DNA of 9,253 nucleotides from Methanosarcinales archaeon. GTDB lineage: Archaea > Halobacteriota > Methanosarcinia > DSM-18856 > Methermicoccaceae. A model generated the notes under the pieces. It searched no databases. It saw nothing but the letters and a program-made list of their open reading frames with translations, and had not been told where the DNA came from. Below, one piece after another: positions 1 through 6,320 of the stretch (the stretch's first letter is position 1; each line of letters opens with the position of its first letter). The stretch spans positions 1 through 9,253 of the forward strand of contig QMVI01000033.1 in NCBI GenBank assembly GCA_003661015.1, in the 5' to 3' direction. The position numbers and the translations under genes were made by a program.

Positions 1-422
1 TGAATTATGATATAAGGAAGGTGGAACCCACCCTTGTGTACAAAGACCTCGATTTCAAGGTGATAACTGCAACAGCAGGAGACACATTTGCAAGAGCCCA
101 TTGCAGGTTTGAGGAGATTTATGAGAGCCTGTATATCATCCAGCAGTGCCTCGACCAGCTACCATCTGGCGAAGTCAGGGCAAAGCTTCCAAAGACCCTG
201 AAACCCGAGGGAGAGGTGTACTGCAGGGTTGAGGACCCGAGGGGGGAGATGGCTTTCTACATGATAGCAGATGGTTCTCCAAAGCCGTACAGAGTCAGGA
301 TAAGAGGACCTGCATACGCAACCCTTCAGGCCCTTCCTCCCGTTCTTGAGGGCGTGTATGTTGCAGATGTTCCCGCCATTGTGGGAAGTATGGATGGATG
401 TACGAGTGAGGTGGACAGGTGA
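1..422 (+). CDS. fpoD: F420H2 dehydrogenase subunit FpoD, C-terminal part (5' end outside window)
   Basis: This is the C-terminal ~139 residues of the NuoD / 49-kDa (NiFe-hydrogenase large subunit-like) protein of complex I. The frame is open from base 3 (first codons read N-Y-D-I-R-K-V-E-P), so the GTG at 21 is an internal Val and not a start. The pattern matches the NuoD end: a YDIRK.EP block, a D-LDF segment, GD-FAR, a region with SL-II-Q-LD-LP, a late GPAYATLQALP block, and a terminal DR, where NuoD also usually ends. In the family this subunit sits in the connecting module and, with FpoH, lines the cavity where the quinone or methanophenazine headgroup is reduced. The stop overlaps the fpoH start. 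The active-site N-terminal half is not in the window. Confidence 0.95.
   Translation, partial: NYDIRKVEPTLVYKDLDFKVITATAGDTFARAHCRFEEIYESLYIIQQCLDQLPSGEVRAKLPKTLKPEGEVYCRVEDPRGEMAFYMIADGSPKPYRVRIRGPAYATLQALPPVLEGVYVADVPAIVGSMDGCTSEVDR
408..413 (+). promoter_or_regulatory. Ribosome binding site for fpoH
   Basis: GAGGTG lies at the 3' end of fpoD and is complementary to the archaeal 16S rRNA 3' end. It is 5 bases from the GTG at 419 and 14 bases from the ATG at 428, which favours the GTG start. Confidence 0.6.
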
Positions 423-1528
423 TTGATATGGTGATAGAAGAAGTAGGTACAGTCATAGATCTCTTACATACGTATCTTCTTGCCCACATATTTGCCCAGT
501 ATCCATTTTTGAAACCGCTTCTCATCGGGTTTGTTGGTGCGATTGTGATAACTGTTGTGTTGTTCGTTACGGGAATGTTCGTTGTCTGGCTTGAGAGGAA
601 GTTCGCTGCGGATATGCAAACGAGATTCGGTCCAAATCGGGTTGGAGGAAGGTATGGACAGCTCCAACTCGTTGCAGACGCCATAAAGCTGTTCACGAAG
701 GAGGACCTTGTCCCTGAGACAGCCGACATATGGTTGTTCACAGGAGCCCCAATCATTGCGATACTCTCCGCACTGATGATGGCAGCAGGTATGCCCTTTG
801 GCTATGTGGAGGTGTTTGGAAAGCAGTACCTGTTGGCAGTCACCAACATGGACATAGGAGTGCTTTATGTGGAGGCGATGTCTGCCCTCTCGGTGTTTGG
901 ACTGTTCATGGCTGGATGGGGTTCGGCAAGCAAGTACGCAGTCATAGGTGCGTTCAGGAGCATTGCCAAGATGATAGGGTATGAGGTACCACTTGCCATA
1001 ACGGTTGTGAGTGCTGCGGTCATGGTGGGCTCACTGAACTTCGTGGACATCGTGAATTTCCAGACCTCACTCAGCTTTCTGGGACTCGAACACGTTCCAG
1101 CATGGTTATTGATTCTTCAGCCACTTGGTTTTTTCGTGTTCAGTGTGTCTCTGCTTGCGGAGATGGGCTCAAAGCCGTTTGACCAGCCTGAGGCTGAAGA
1201 GGAACTGGTTGCTGGCTGGGGTGTTGATTACAGTGGTATGAGATGGGCTCTGATATACTTCTCAGAGTACTTCCATGTGATACTGGGTTCGTGTCTCCTT
1301 GTTCTGCTCTTCCTCGGAGGATGGACACTTCCATTTGACATGCCAGCGAATCTGACACTTCCCGTTTTCGTTGGGAAAGTTCTCGTGGTGATACTGGGTG
1401 TTCTGGTGGTCAGATGGTCTCTTCCAAGATTCAGAATCGACCAGGTGCAGAGGATTGGGTGGAAGATTTTGCTACCACTCTCGCTCGTGAACCTTGCGTG
1501 GGCTTCAGCGGTAGGAGTGATGCTTTAA
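419..1528 (+). CDS. fpoH: F420H2 dehydrogenase membrane subunit FpoH (NuoH/ND1-like)
   Basis: FpoH is the heel subunit of the membrane arm. It anchors the connecting arm and forms much of the carrier-binding channel. The 369-residue protein is hydrophobic throughout (about eight membrane helices are expected for the family). It carries the NuoH hallmarks: WLERKF (57-62), RFGPNRVGG (69-77), QLVADAIKLFTKED (83-96), the GYEVPL loop near residue 190, and KPFDQPEAEEEL (252-263), the acidic loop thought to couple redox chemistry to proton movement. The next motif, VDYSGMRWALIYFSEY, is also typical. Start chosen at GTG 419, which overlaps the fpoD stop by 4 bases and has a GAGGTG site 5 bases upstream; ATG 428 is the alternative and would shorten the protein by three residues. 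Methanophenazine as acceptor is inferred from the family. Confidence 0.96.
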   Translation: MIDMVIEEVGTVIDLLHTYLLAHIFAQYPFLKPLLIGFVGAIVITVVLFVTGMFVVWLERKFAADMQTRFGPNRVGGRYGQLQLVADAIKLFTKEDLVPETADIWLFTGAPIIAILSALMMAAGMPFGYVEVFGKQYLLAVTNMDIGVLYVEAMSALSVFGLFMAGWGSASKYAVIGAFRSIAKMIGYEVPLAITVVSAAVMVGSLNFVDIVNFQTSLSFLGLEHVPAWLLILQPLGFFVFSVSLLAEMGSKPFDQPEAEEELVAGWGVDYSGMRWALIYFSEYFHVILGSCLLVLLFLGGWTLPFDMPANLTLPVFVGKVLVVILGVLVVRWSLPRFRIDQVQRIGWKILLPLSLVNLAWASAVGVML

Positions 1529-1533
1529 GGAGG
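1527..1533 (+). promoter_or_regulatory. Ribosome binding site deciding the fpoI start
   Basis: AAGGAGG overlaps the fpoH stop codon. It is 7 bases from ATG 1541 but only 1 base from the in-frame GTG 1535, so the ATG is the better start. Confidence 0.7.
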
Positions 1534-1540
1534 GGTGGAG

Positions 1541-2089
1541 ATGGTTCTGAAGAACATAAAGCTGTTGTTGGGAATGCTCAGGAGGGATGAAGTAACGAGG
1601 TTATATCCCGAGGTGAAGACAGAGGTATCTGAACGCTGGAGAGGACTTCATGAACTCATACCGACCCGATGTATAGGTTGTGGGAGTTGTGTGAGGGTGT
1701 GTCCGAATTACTGCATACAGCTTGTCCCTCTCAACTATCCATACAAGAATCCAAAGAACAAGAAAGGGTATCCGCAAATCGATATCGGAACTTGTCTTTT
1801 CTGCGGATTATGTGAGGAAGCATGTCCGACCGATGCCCTGAGGATGACCACCAATTATGAGCTTGCAAGCTGGTACAGACACGAGCTGATATACTCTCCG
1901 AGGAAACTGATTCCAGAGGACTTCCCGAAGAGATACAGGGATGAAATAAAGAAGCTGAGGGAGGCAGGGAAGAAGGCTGAGAAGAAGGATGAAAAGAGGG
2001 GCGAAAAGAAAGCTGAAAAGAAATCTGAAAAGAAAGCCGAGACCAAAAAAGAAGGAGAGAAGGAAAAGGGGAGGAGTGAAAATGCTTGA
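1541..2089 (+). CDS. fpoI: F420H2 dehydrogenase iron-sulfur subunit FpoI (NuoI-like) with Lys/Glu-rich tail
   Basis: FpoI carries two [4Fe-4S] clusters that hand electrons from the input side towards FpoB and the carrier site. The 182-residue protein has two ferredoxin motifs: C44-C47-C50-C54P and C85-C88-C91-C95P. The NuoI-like stretch NYCIQLVPLNY follows the first, and conserved sequence continues to about residue 134. The last 48 residues (135-182) are low-complexity: I count 17 Lys, 3 Arg, 12 Glu and 1 Asp, net about +7. They include five tandem four-residue units of the form EKKx (147-166) encoded by a 12-base DNA repeat. I do not recall such a tail as part of the conserved NuoI family. 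Its function is unknown; it could be a disordered or helical extension touching lipids or another subunit. Start at ATG 1541 is set by the AGGAGG site; GTG 1535 would add two residues. The end overlaps fpoJ1. Confidence 0.95.
   Translation: MVLKNIKLLLGMLRRDEVTRLYPEVKTEVSERWRGLHELIPTRCIGCGSCVRVCPNYCIQLVPLNYPYKNPKNKKGYPQIDIGTCLFCGLCEEACPTDALRMTTNYELASWYRHELIYSPRKLIPEDFPKRYRDEIKKLREAGKKAEKKDEKRGEKKAEKKSEKKAETKKEGEKEKGRSENA
1979..2038 (+). repeat. Five tandem 12-base units inside fpoI
   Basis: Five imperfect 12-base units start at 1979, 1991, 2003, 2015 and 2027. The most regular is GAAAAGAAAGCT. They encode EKKD, EKRG, EKKA, EKKS and EKKA. Because the period is a multiple of three, gain or loss of units would change tail length without breaking the frame. 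Confidence 0.85.
2045..2076 (+). other. Uninterrupted 32-base purine run at the fpoI/fpoJ1 junction
   Basis: Every base from 2045 to 2076 on the + strand is A or G, including an A6 at 2045-2050. The run ends in the ribosome binding site of fpoJ1. It should leave the mRNA unstructured at that start and encodes the last part of the FpoI tail. Confidence 0.8.
2072..2076 (+). promoter_or_regulatory. Ribosome binding site for fpoJ1
   Basis: AGGAG lies 5 bases before ATG 2082. Longer in-frame openings upstream run through the Lys-rich coding region of fpoI and would give a highly charged, unfamily-like N-terminus, so the start is placed here. Confidence 0.65.
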
Positions 2090-2330
2090 TATGTTGATGT
2101 TTGGAGTAATAGCACTTGCAATTCTGTTTTGTTCGGTGATGGTTGTCCTTGCACCAGATATAGTGCATGCTGCTTTCTACCTCATGGGTTCGCTGTTCGG
2201 TGTTGGAGTGTTGTACATTCTGTTGTACGCTCCCCTGCTTGGAATCATGCAAATCCTTGTGTATGTGGGTGGAATAGGTGTTATGATACTGTTCGCAATC
2301 ATGCTCACAGGGAGGGATGAGAATGTTTGA
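2082..2330 (+). CDS. fpoJ: F420H2 dehydrogenase FpoJ, N-terminal half (NuoJ TM1-3)
   Basis: This 82-residue membrane protein corresponds to the first half of NuoJ/ND6. It contains three hydrophobic segments. The third carries the conserved QILVYVGGIGVMILFAIML stretch, the equivalent of NuoJ TM3, whose Tyr-Gly region forms a pi-bulge that changes shape during turnover. The protein stops just after that helix, and the rest of NuoJ is the next gene. Two-gene fpoJ is known in Methanosarcina, so the split is a family trait rather than a frameshift. ATG 2082 is chosen for its AGGAG site and because it overlaps the fpoI end by 8 bases. The end overlaps fpoJ2 by 8 bases. It should sit in the membrane arm between FpoH and FpoK. 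Confidence 0.92.
   Translation: MLDMLMFGVIALAILFCSVMVVLAPDIVHAAFYLMGSLFGVGVLYILLYAPLLGIMQILVYVGGIGVMILFAIMLTGRDENV
2311..2315 (+). promoter_or_regulatory. Ribosome binding site deciding the fpoJ2 start
   Basis: GGAGG is 7 bases from ATG 2323 but only 1 base from ATG 2317, which favours 2323. Confidence 0.65.
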
Positions 2331-2625
2331 TGGGTTTGGTATGGATGATTTGAAGAAGGCAATCAGGCTCATCCCTCATGCCATCACCTCCCTCATATTC
2401 CTTGCGGGACTCTATCTCGGGATATTCTCGAACACCTCATGGCAGACTCCGTTCAAAGCCCCATCATATATCTTCACGAAATACGAGAGCGGGAGCGTTG
2501 CAATCGGCGAGCACATGTTCACCACATACGTTGTCCCGTTCGAGGTGTTATCACTCGTACTTCTGGCTGCATTCGTGGGTGCAATATACATAGCGATAAA
2601 GGGATGGAGGAGGGAGAACTCATGA
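2323..2625 (+). CDS. fpoJ: F420H2 dehydrogenase FpoJ, C-terminal half (NuoJ TM4-5)
   Basis: This 100-residue protein is the second half of NuoJ/ND6. It has a hydrophobic segment near the N-terminus (HAITSLIFLAGLYLGIF), an extramembrane stretch, and then the family signature IGEHMFTTYVVPFEVLSLVL followed by LAAFVGAIYIA. This matches the NuoJ ending, in which a Leu-Phe-Tyr-Pro-FE pattern precedes the last helix. ATG 2323 is chosen on ribosome-site spacing; ATG 2317 would add Met-Arg. The gene overlaps fpoJ1 by 8 bases and fpoK by 4 (ATGA), so the two halves are likely made in step. Function is structural: with J1 it forms the ND6-like link between the carrier site and the pumping subunits. Confidence 0.92.
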   Translation: MFDGFGMDDLKKAIRLIPHAITSLIFLAGLYLGIFSNTSWQTPFKAPSYIFTKYESGSVAIGEHMFTTYVVPFEVLSLVLLAAFVGAIYIAIKGWRRENS

Positions 2626-2924
2626 TACCGGTGATGTATGTGCTTGCACTTGCGATGACGGTGTTTGCCATAGGCGTCTTCGGAATGGTGAGTGCGAGGA
2701 GCGGAATCAGGATGATGATGTCGATAGAGCTGATGCTGAACTCTGCAAACATAAATCTTGTTGCCTTTTCCAACTATCACGATGACCCATCTGGGCAGGT
2801 TTTTGCTCTCTTCTCGATAGCACTGGCAGCAGCTGAGGCGGTTGTTGGATTTGCAATCCTTCTCATGATATTCAGACACAGGGGTGCGATAAACGTAGAC
2901 ACAATAAACATGCTGAGGTGGTGA
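2622..2924 (+). CDS. fpoK: F420H2 dehydrogenase membrane subunit FpoK (NuoK/ND4L-like)
   Basis: FpoK is a 100-residue, three-helix subunit, the same length as E. coli NuoK. The two membrane glutamates important for proton transfer in NuoK are present at the same positions: E36 in SIELMLNSANINLVAF and E72 in LAAAEAVVGFAIL. The family's G-QVFALFSIALAAAEA pattern (58-73) is clear. The start ATG 2622 overlaps the fpoJ2 stop as ATGA, with an AGGGAG site 5 bases upstream. Much longer in-frame openings upstream lie in another frame of fpoJ2 and do not look like NuoK. The stop lies three bases before the fpoL start. Confidence 0.95.
   Translation: MIPVMYVLALAMTVFAIGVFGMVSARSGIRMMMSIELMLNSANINLVAFSNYHDDPSGQVFALFSIALAAAEAVVGFAILLMIFRHRGAINVDTINMLRW
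2915..2924 (+). promoter_or_regulatory. Ribosome binding site for fpoL
   Basis: GAGGTGGTGA overlaps the fpoK stop and lies 3 bases from ATG 2928. The same ten bases precede fpoO at 7785-7794. Confidence 0.6.
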
Positions 2925-2927
2925 AGA

Positions 2928-4862
2928 ATGCAAGAATATGCTGTACTGGTACCACTCTTACCAATCTTCGGCTTCATACTCACACTGTTTTTGGGGAGGA
3001 AGCTACCAGGACAGGGCTCGTTCATACCAGTGCTTGCAATAGCTGGTTCGACCATCATCTCCGTTGGGATTCTTCTTGAGATATATCCGAGTGGAGAAGT
3101 GATTCATCAGAGCTGGCACTGGTTCTCCCTGATCAACATCGGCATCCTCATCGACCCGCTCGCTGCTGTGATGCTGTGTATGGTGTCCTTTGTCTCCCTC
3201 ATAATCCACATCTATTCGATAGAGTACATGAAGGGGCAGGGAGAAAGGTACTATGCAGAAACTTCGTTATTCACTGCTGGCATGTTAGGTGTGGTGATTG
3301 CTGACAACTTGTTCCTGTTCTTCCTGAGCTGGGAGCTTGTCGGTCTGTGTTCGTACCTTTTGATAGGATACTGGTACAGGAAGCCATCTGCAGCATCTGC
3401 TGCAAAGAAGGCGTTTCTGGTCACGAGAGTGGGAGATGTGCTTTTCCTCGCTGGCATCTTCATCACATATGCGAACATGGTCAAATTCGCTCCAGATTCT
3501 CAGTATCCGCTCTCGTTTCTGGAGATATTCCGCCACATCACAGACATTCCACCTCTCCAGCTAACACTCATAACTCTGCTGTTCTTGGGTGGTGCTGCTG
3601 GTAAGAGCGGTCAGTTCCCCCTGCACATTTGGCTTCCGGATGCGATGGAAGGTCCGACAACGGTTTCGGCACTCATACATGCTGCAACCATGGTTACCGC
3701 GGGTGTGTATCTGGTTGCAAGAACATTCCCGATGTTTCTTGCAGCGCCCCACTCCTTGGTGGTTGTTGCCTACCTCGGAGCCTTCACAGCATTGATAGCA
3801 GCTACGATGGGTCTTGTGATGAACGACATAAAGAGAGTGCTGGCTTACTCGACTATAAGTCAGCTTGGTTATATGATGCTTGCACTGGGGAGCGGTGCGG
3901 TAATCGGGATGGCTGCGGTTGGCATCGCAATGCTTCACCTCATATCCCATGCATTCTTCAAGGCATTGCTCTTCCTTTGTTCTGGGAGTGTGATTCATGC
4001 AACCCACACGAACGACATCAGACTGATGGGTGGACTGCTGTCGAAGATGAAGATAACCGGCTACACCATGCTCATAGGCTCGCTTGCACTCGCGGGCATC
4101 CCGATCACCACAGGGTATTACTCAAAGGATGCAATTCTTGAAGCAGCTCTCGAATATGGTCTCGGCTCTGGGGATTTGCTGCCATATCTGATGGGTCTGT
4201 TCACGGTTCTGCTCACTGCCATCTACATTTTCAGAGCATGGTTCATGACTTTCGTGGGTAAGTCGAGGCTTCCGAAGGGAGAGCCACATGAGTCCCCATG
4301 GCTCATGACAGTTCCGCTCATCATACTTGCATTCTGCTCGCTTGTGTTTGCTGGAGCTGTGAATTCGTGGTTTGGTGGTGAGATATTTGTGGAGTATGTT
4401 GGCAGAACGTTTGAGAGAATGGCTGGCACAGACCCAGAGGTACTCTCACTCATGGGTGGTTATCATCTGATGGAGGTTCATGTTGAGCATTCGCTCCTGA
4501 TACTACCACTCGTCTTGGCGGTTGTTGGTATTTTGATAGCTGGCATGCTGTACTGGGCTAAGAAGCCAGACCCGGAGAGCGTGGTCTCACCAACCAACCC
4601 GATATACAGGCTGTTGATAACCAAGTACTACGAACTTCCAATCATCGATTTCATATCGATGAGAATTACGATGGGCGTTGCCATTCTCACAAAGCTGGTG
4701 GAGAGAATATTCATCGATGGCTCGATATGGATTATCACCCAAGCAGGTTTCCTCTTCGGTGAGATTCTGAGAATGGCACAGAGCGGTATCGTGAGACATT
4801 ATGCGACTGCGATTGCTCTTGGTACGGGACTTCTCATTCTTGGATTGTGGGGGTGGTTGTGA
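2928..4862 (+). CDS. fpoL: F420H2 dehydrogenase antiporter-like subunit FpoL (NuoL/ND5-like)
   Basis: FpoL is the distal ion-pumping subunit of the membrane arm, related to Mrp-type antiporters. At 644 residues it is slightly longer than E. coli NuoL (613). The key charged residues are in place: E136 in LSWELVGLCSYLL, K226 in AAGKSGQFPLHIWLPDAM, followed by GPTTVSALIHAATMVTAGVY; K345 in SHAFFKALLFL; and K400 in TTGYYSKDAIL, which lines up with the terminal Lys399 of E. coli NuoL. The C-terminal ~80 residues contain the stretch expected to form the long lateral helix and final membrane helix that brace FpoM and FpoN. The ATG is unambiguous, with a GAGGTGGTGA site just upstream. The next gene begins on the base after the stop. 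Confidence 0.97.
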   Translation: MQEYAVLVPLLPIFGFILTLFLGRKLPGQGSFIPVLAIAGSTIISVGILLEIYPSGEVIHQSWHWFSLINIGILIDPLAAVMLCMVSFVSLIIHIYSIEYMKGQGERYYAETSLFTAGMLGVVIADNLFLFFLSWELVGLCSYLLIGYWYRKPSAASAAKKAFLVTRVGDVLFLAGIFITYANMVKFAPDSQYPLSFLEIFRHITDIPPLQLTLITLLFLGGAAGKSGQFPLHIWLPDAMEGPTTVSALIHAATMVTAGVYLVARTFPMFLAAPHSLVVVAYLGAFTALIAATMGLVMNDIKRVLAYSTISQLGYMMLALGSGAVIGMAAVGIAMLHLISHAFFKALLFLCSGSVIHATHTNDIRLMGGLLSKMKITGYTMLIGSLALAGIPITTGYYSKDAILEAALEYGLGSGDLLPYLMGLFTVLLTAIYIFRAWFMTFVGKSRLPKGEPHESPWLMTVPLIILAFCSLVFAGAVNSWFGGEIFVEYVGRTFERMAGTDPEVLSLMGGYHLMEVHVEHSLLILPLVLAVVGILIAGMLYWAKKPDPESVVSPTNPIYRLLITKYYELPIIDFISMRITMGVAILTKLVERIFIDGSIWIITQAGFLFGEILRMAQSGIVRHYATAIALGTGLLILGLWGWL

Positions 4863-6320
4863 ATGGTGTTTACGATTACGATATCCTCAATGATTCTGAT
4901 TCCGTTCATAGGTGCGTTGCTTGCTTCCATATTCAGGGGAGGTGCGAAGGCAATAGCTCTTGTCTTCTCGCTTGTGCCTCTGGTGATATCTCTGTCGATG
5001 TATCAGCAGATACATGACCCATCCACCCTTTCGTACGTGGAACATTACGGATGGATAAGCGCACTTGGGATCTCGCTGAAGTTTGGCATCGATGGGTTAT
5101 CACTGCCCCTCCTGATTCTGACCGGTATCGTATTCCCACTCACCATCATATACAGCTGGAGACTTCCATACACACCCCATGTTTTCTATCCTCTGATGCT
5201 TGTGCTTGAGAGCGCACTCATAGGCGTATTCACAGCCCTCGACTTCATCATATTCTACATATTCTGGGAACTCACCCTCATACCCCTGTATTTTGTCATA
5301 GGTATGTTCGGTGGTCCAAAGAGGGAGCATGCAGCAATCAAGTTCTTCATTTATACACACGTGGGAAGCCTTGTGATGCTCTTGGGGGTATTTGCCCTCT
5401 ACTTCGAGAGCGGTATAGGAAGTTTCGACCTTCTCTCTCTCATAGGTGCGTTCTCAACACTCTCGCCTGATTTGAGGAACATCATCTTCCTAGCCATACT
5501 CTTTGGCTTCCTCGTGAAATTGCCATCCGTCCCGTTCCATGGATGGCTACCAGATGCATACTGTGAAGCACCAACCCCAGGAACGGTTGTGATTGCTTCT
5601 TTGCTTTCCAAGATGGGTGCATACGGTATATTGAGAATATCACTTCCAATGTTGCCTGCTGTCCCCTCCCTCTCCCTCTTCGTGAAGATACTGGCGATTC
5701 TGGGTGTTGTGAGCATACTTTACGGAGCATTTCTCGCTCTTGCACAGACAGACCTGAAGAGGATGATTGCCTTCTCCTCGGTCTCTCACATGGGCTACGT
5801 ACTCATAGGGGTTGCATCGTTCTCAGCTCTGTCTCTGTCCGGTGCGATGTTCCAGATGTTCTCCCACGGTCTCATCATTGCGTTGCTGTTCATGTTGGTG
5901 GGTGTGATACAGTCGAACACAGGCACACGTATGATTCCCGAACTGGGCGGAATCGCGAACAAGATGCCGGTTGTTGCCTTCCTTGTGATGGGCGGCTTCC
6001 TTGCATCACTCGGACTTCCGGGCATGAGCGGTTTCGTTGCAGAGTTCCTCACCCTCATGGGAGCGTATCCGTCTCTCCCGGTGTATGTACTGCTGGCTCT
6101 GATTGGTGTGCTGATCACAGCCTCCTACTACATCTGGGCTATGCAGAGAGCCCTGTTTGGACCGTATAATGAGAATCTTGGAGAGGTGAAGGATGTGGGA
6201 GCGATTCAAATGTTGCCGATGGCGATCCTGCTCGGTCTGATAGTCCTGTTCGGACTCAATCCCGCTCCGATACTGAAGTTGTTTGAAGCAGTTTCAGTGA
6301 TGGTGGAGGTGCTGATATGA
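4863..6320 (+). CDS. fpoM: F420H2 dehydrogenase antiporter-like subunit FpoM (NuoM/ND4-like)
   Basis: FpoM is the middle antiporter-like pump. The 485-residue protein is a run of hydrophobic helices (fourteen in the family) with the NuoM charged residues kept: E136 in FYIFWELTLIPLYF, K219 in FLVKLPSVPFHGWLPDAYCE, and E394 in SGFVAEFLTLMGAY, matching the terminal glutamate that distinguishes NuoM from NuoL and NuoN, which have lysine there. The FGIDGLSLPLLIL segment near residue 75 and TDLKRMIAFSSVSHMGYVLIG near 300 are also typical. The start ATG follows the fpoL stop directly, with a GGGGGTGG ribosome site 6 bases upstream inside fpoL. The stop overlaps fpoN by 4 bases (ATGA). Confidence 0.97.
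   Translation: MVFTITISSMILIPFIGALLASIFRGGAKAIALVFSLVPLVISLSMYQQIHDPSTLSYVEHYGWISALGISLKFGIDGLSLPLLILTGIVFPLTIIYSWRLPYTPHVFYPLMLVLESALIGVFTALDFIIFYIFWELTLIPLYFVIGMFGGPKREHAAIKFFIYTHVGSLVMLLGVFALYFESGIGSFDLLSLIGAFSTLSPDLRNIIFLAILFGFLVKLPSVPFHGWLPDAYCEAPTPGTVVIASLLSKMGAYGILRISLPMLPAVPSLSLFVKILAILGVVSILYGAFLALAQTDLKRMIAFSSVSHMGYVLIGVASFSALSLSGAMFQMFSHGLIIALLFMLVGVIQSNTGTRMIPELGGIANKMPVVAFLVMGGFLASLGLPGMSGFVAEFLTLMGAYPSLPVYVLLALIGVLITASYYIWAMQRALFGPYNENLGEVKDVGAIQMLPMAILLGLIVLFGLNPAPILKLFEAVSVMVEVLI
6305..6311 (+). promoter_or_regulatory. Ribosome binding site for fpoN
   Basis: GGAGGTG in the end of fpoM lies 5 bases from ATG 6317. It is one of the strongest matches to the archaeal anti-Shine-Dalgarno sequence in the window. 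Confidence 0.65.

Noticed and set aside
21..23. GTG at 21 as a start for the first gene
   Set aside because: The upstream frame is open to the window edge and reads as NuoD-like sequence, so this is an internal Val of a truncated fpoD.
1989..2081. Longer N-terminus for fpoJ1 starting at 1989
   Set aside because: It would add about 31 residues that are mainly Lys/Arg, read out of frame from the fpoI tail. ATG 2082 has a ribosome site and fits the NuoJ N-terminus.
1855..2154. A 99-codon Phe/Ser-rich open frame on the - strand, membrane-like in appearance
   Set aside because: The hydrophobicity comes only from reading the AAG/GAA repeats in reverse as CTT/TTC; there is no ribosome site.
1731..2372. 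A 213-codon open frame on the - strand across fpoI and fpoJ1
   Set aside because: It is the complement of the purine-rich fpoI tail, giving a Ser/Phe/His-rich sequence with no family pattern, and it lies over two clear genes.
2439..2621. Longer N-terminus for fpoK starting at 2439
   Set aside because: The extension lies in a wrong frame of fpoJ2 and is not NuoK-like. From ATG 2622 the protein is exactly the family length, with E36 and E72 in register.
3561..4007. A 148-codon open frame on the - strand inside fpoL
   Set aside because: It is Cys/His-rich with no family pattern, fully inside a well-conserved gene.
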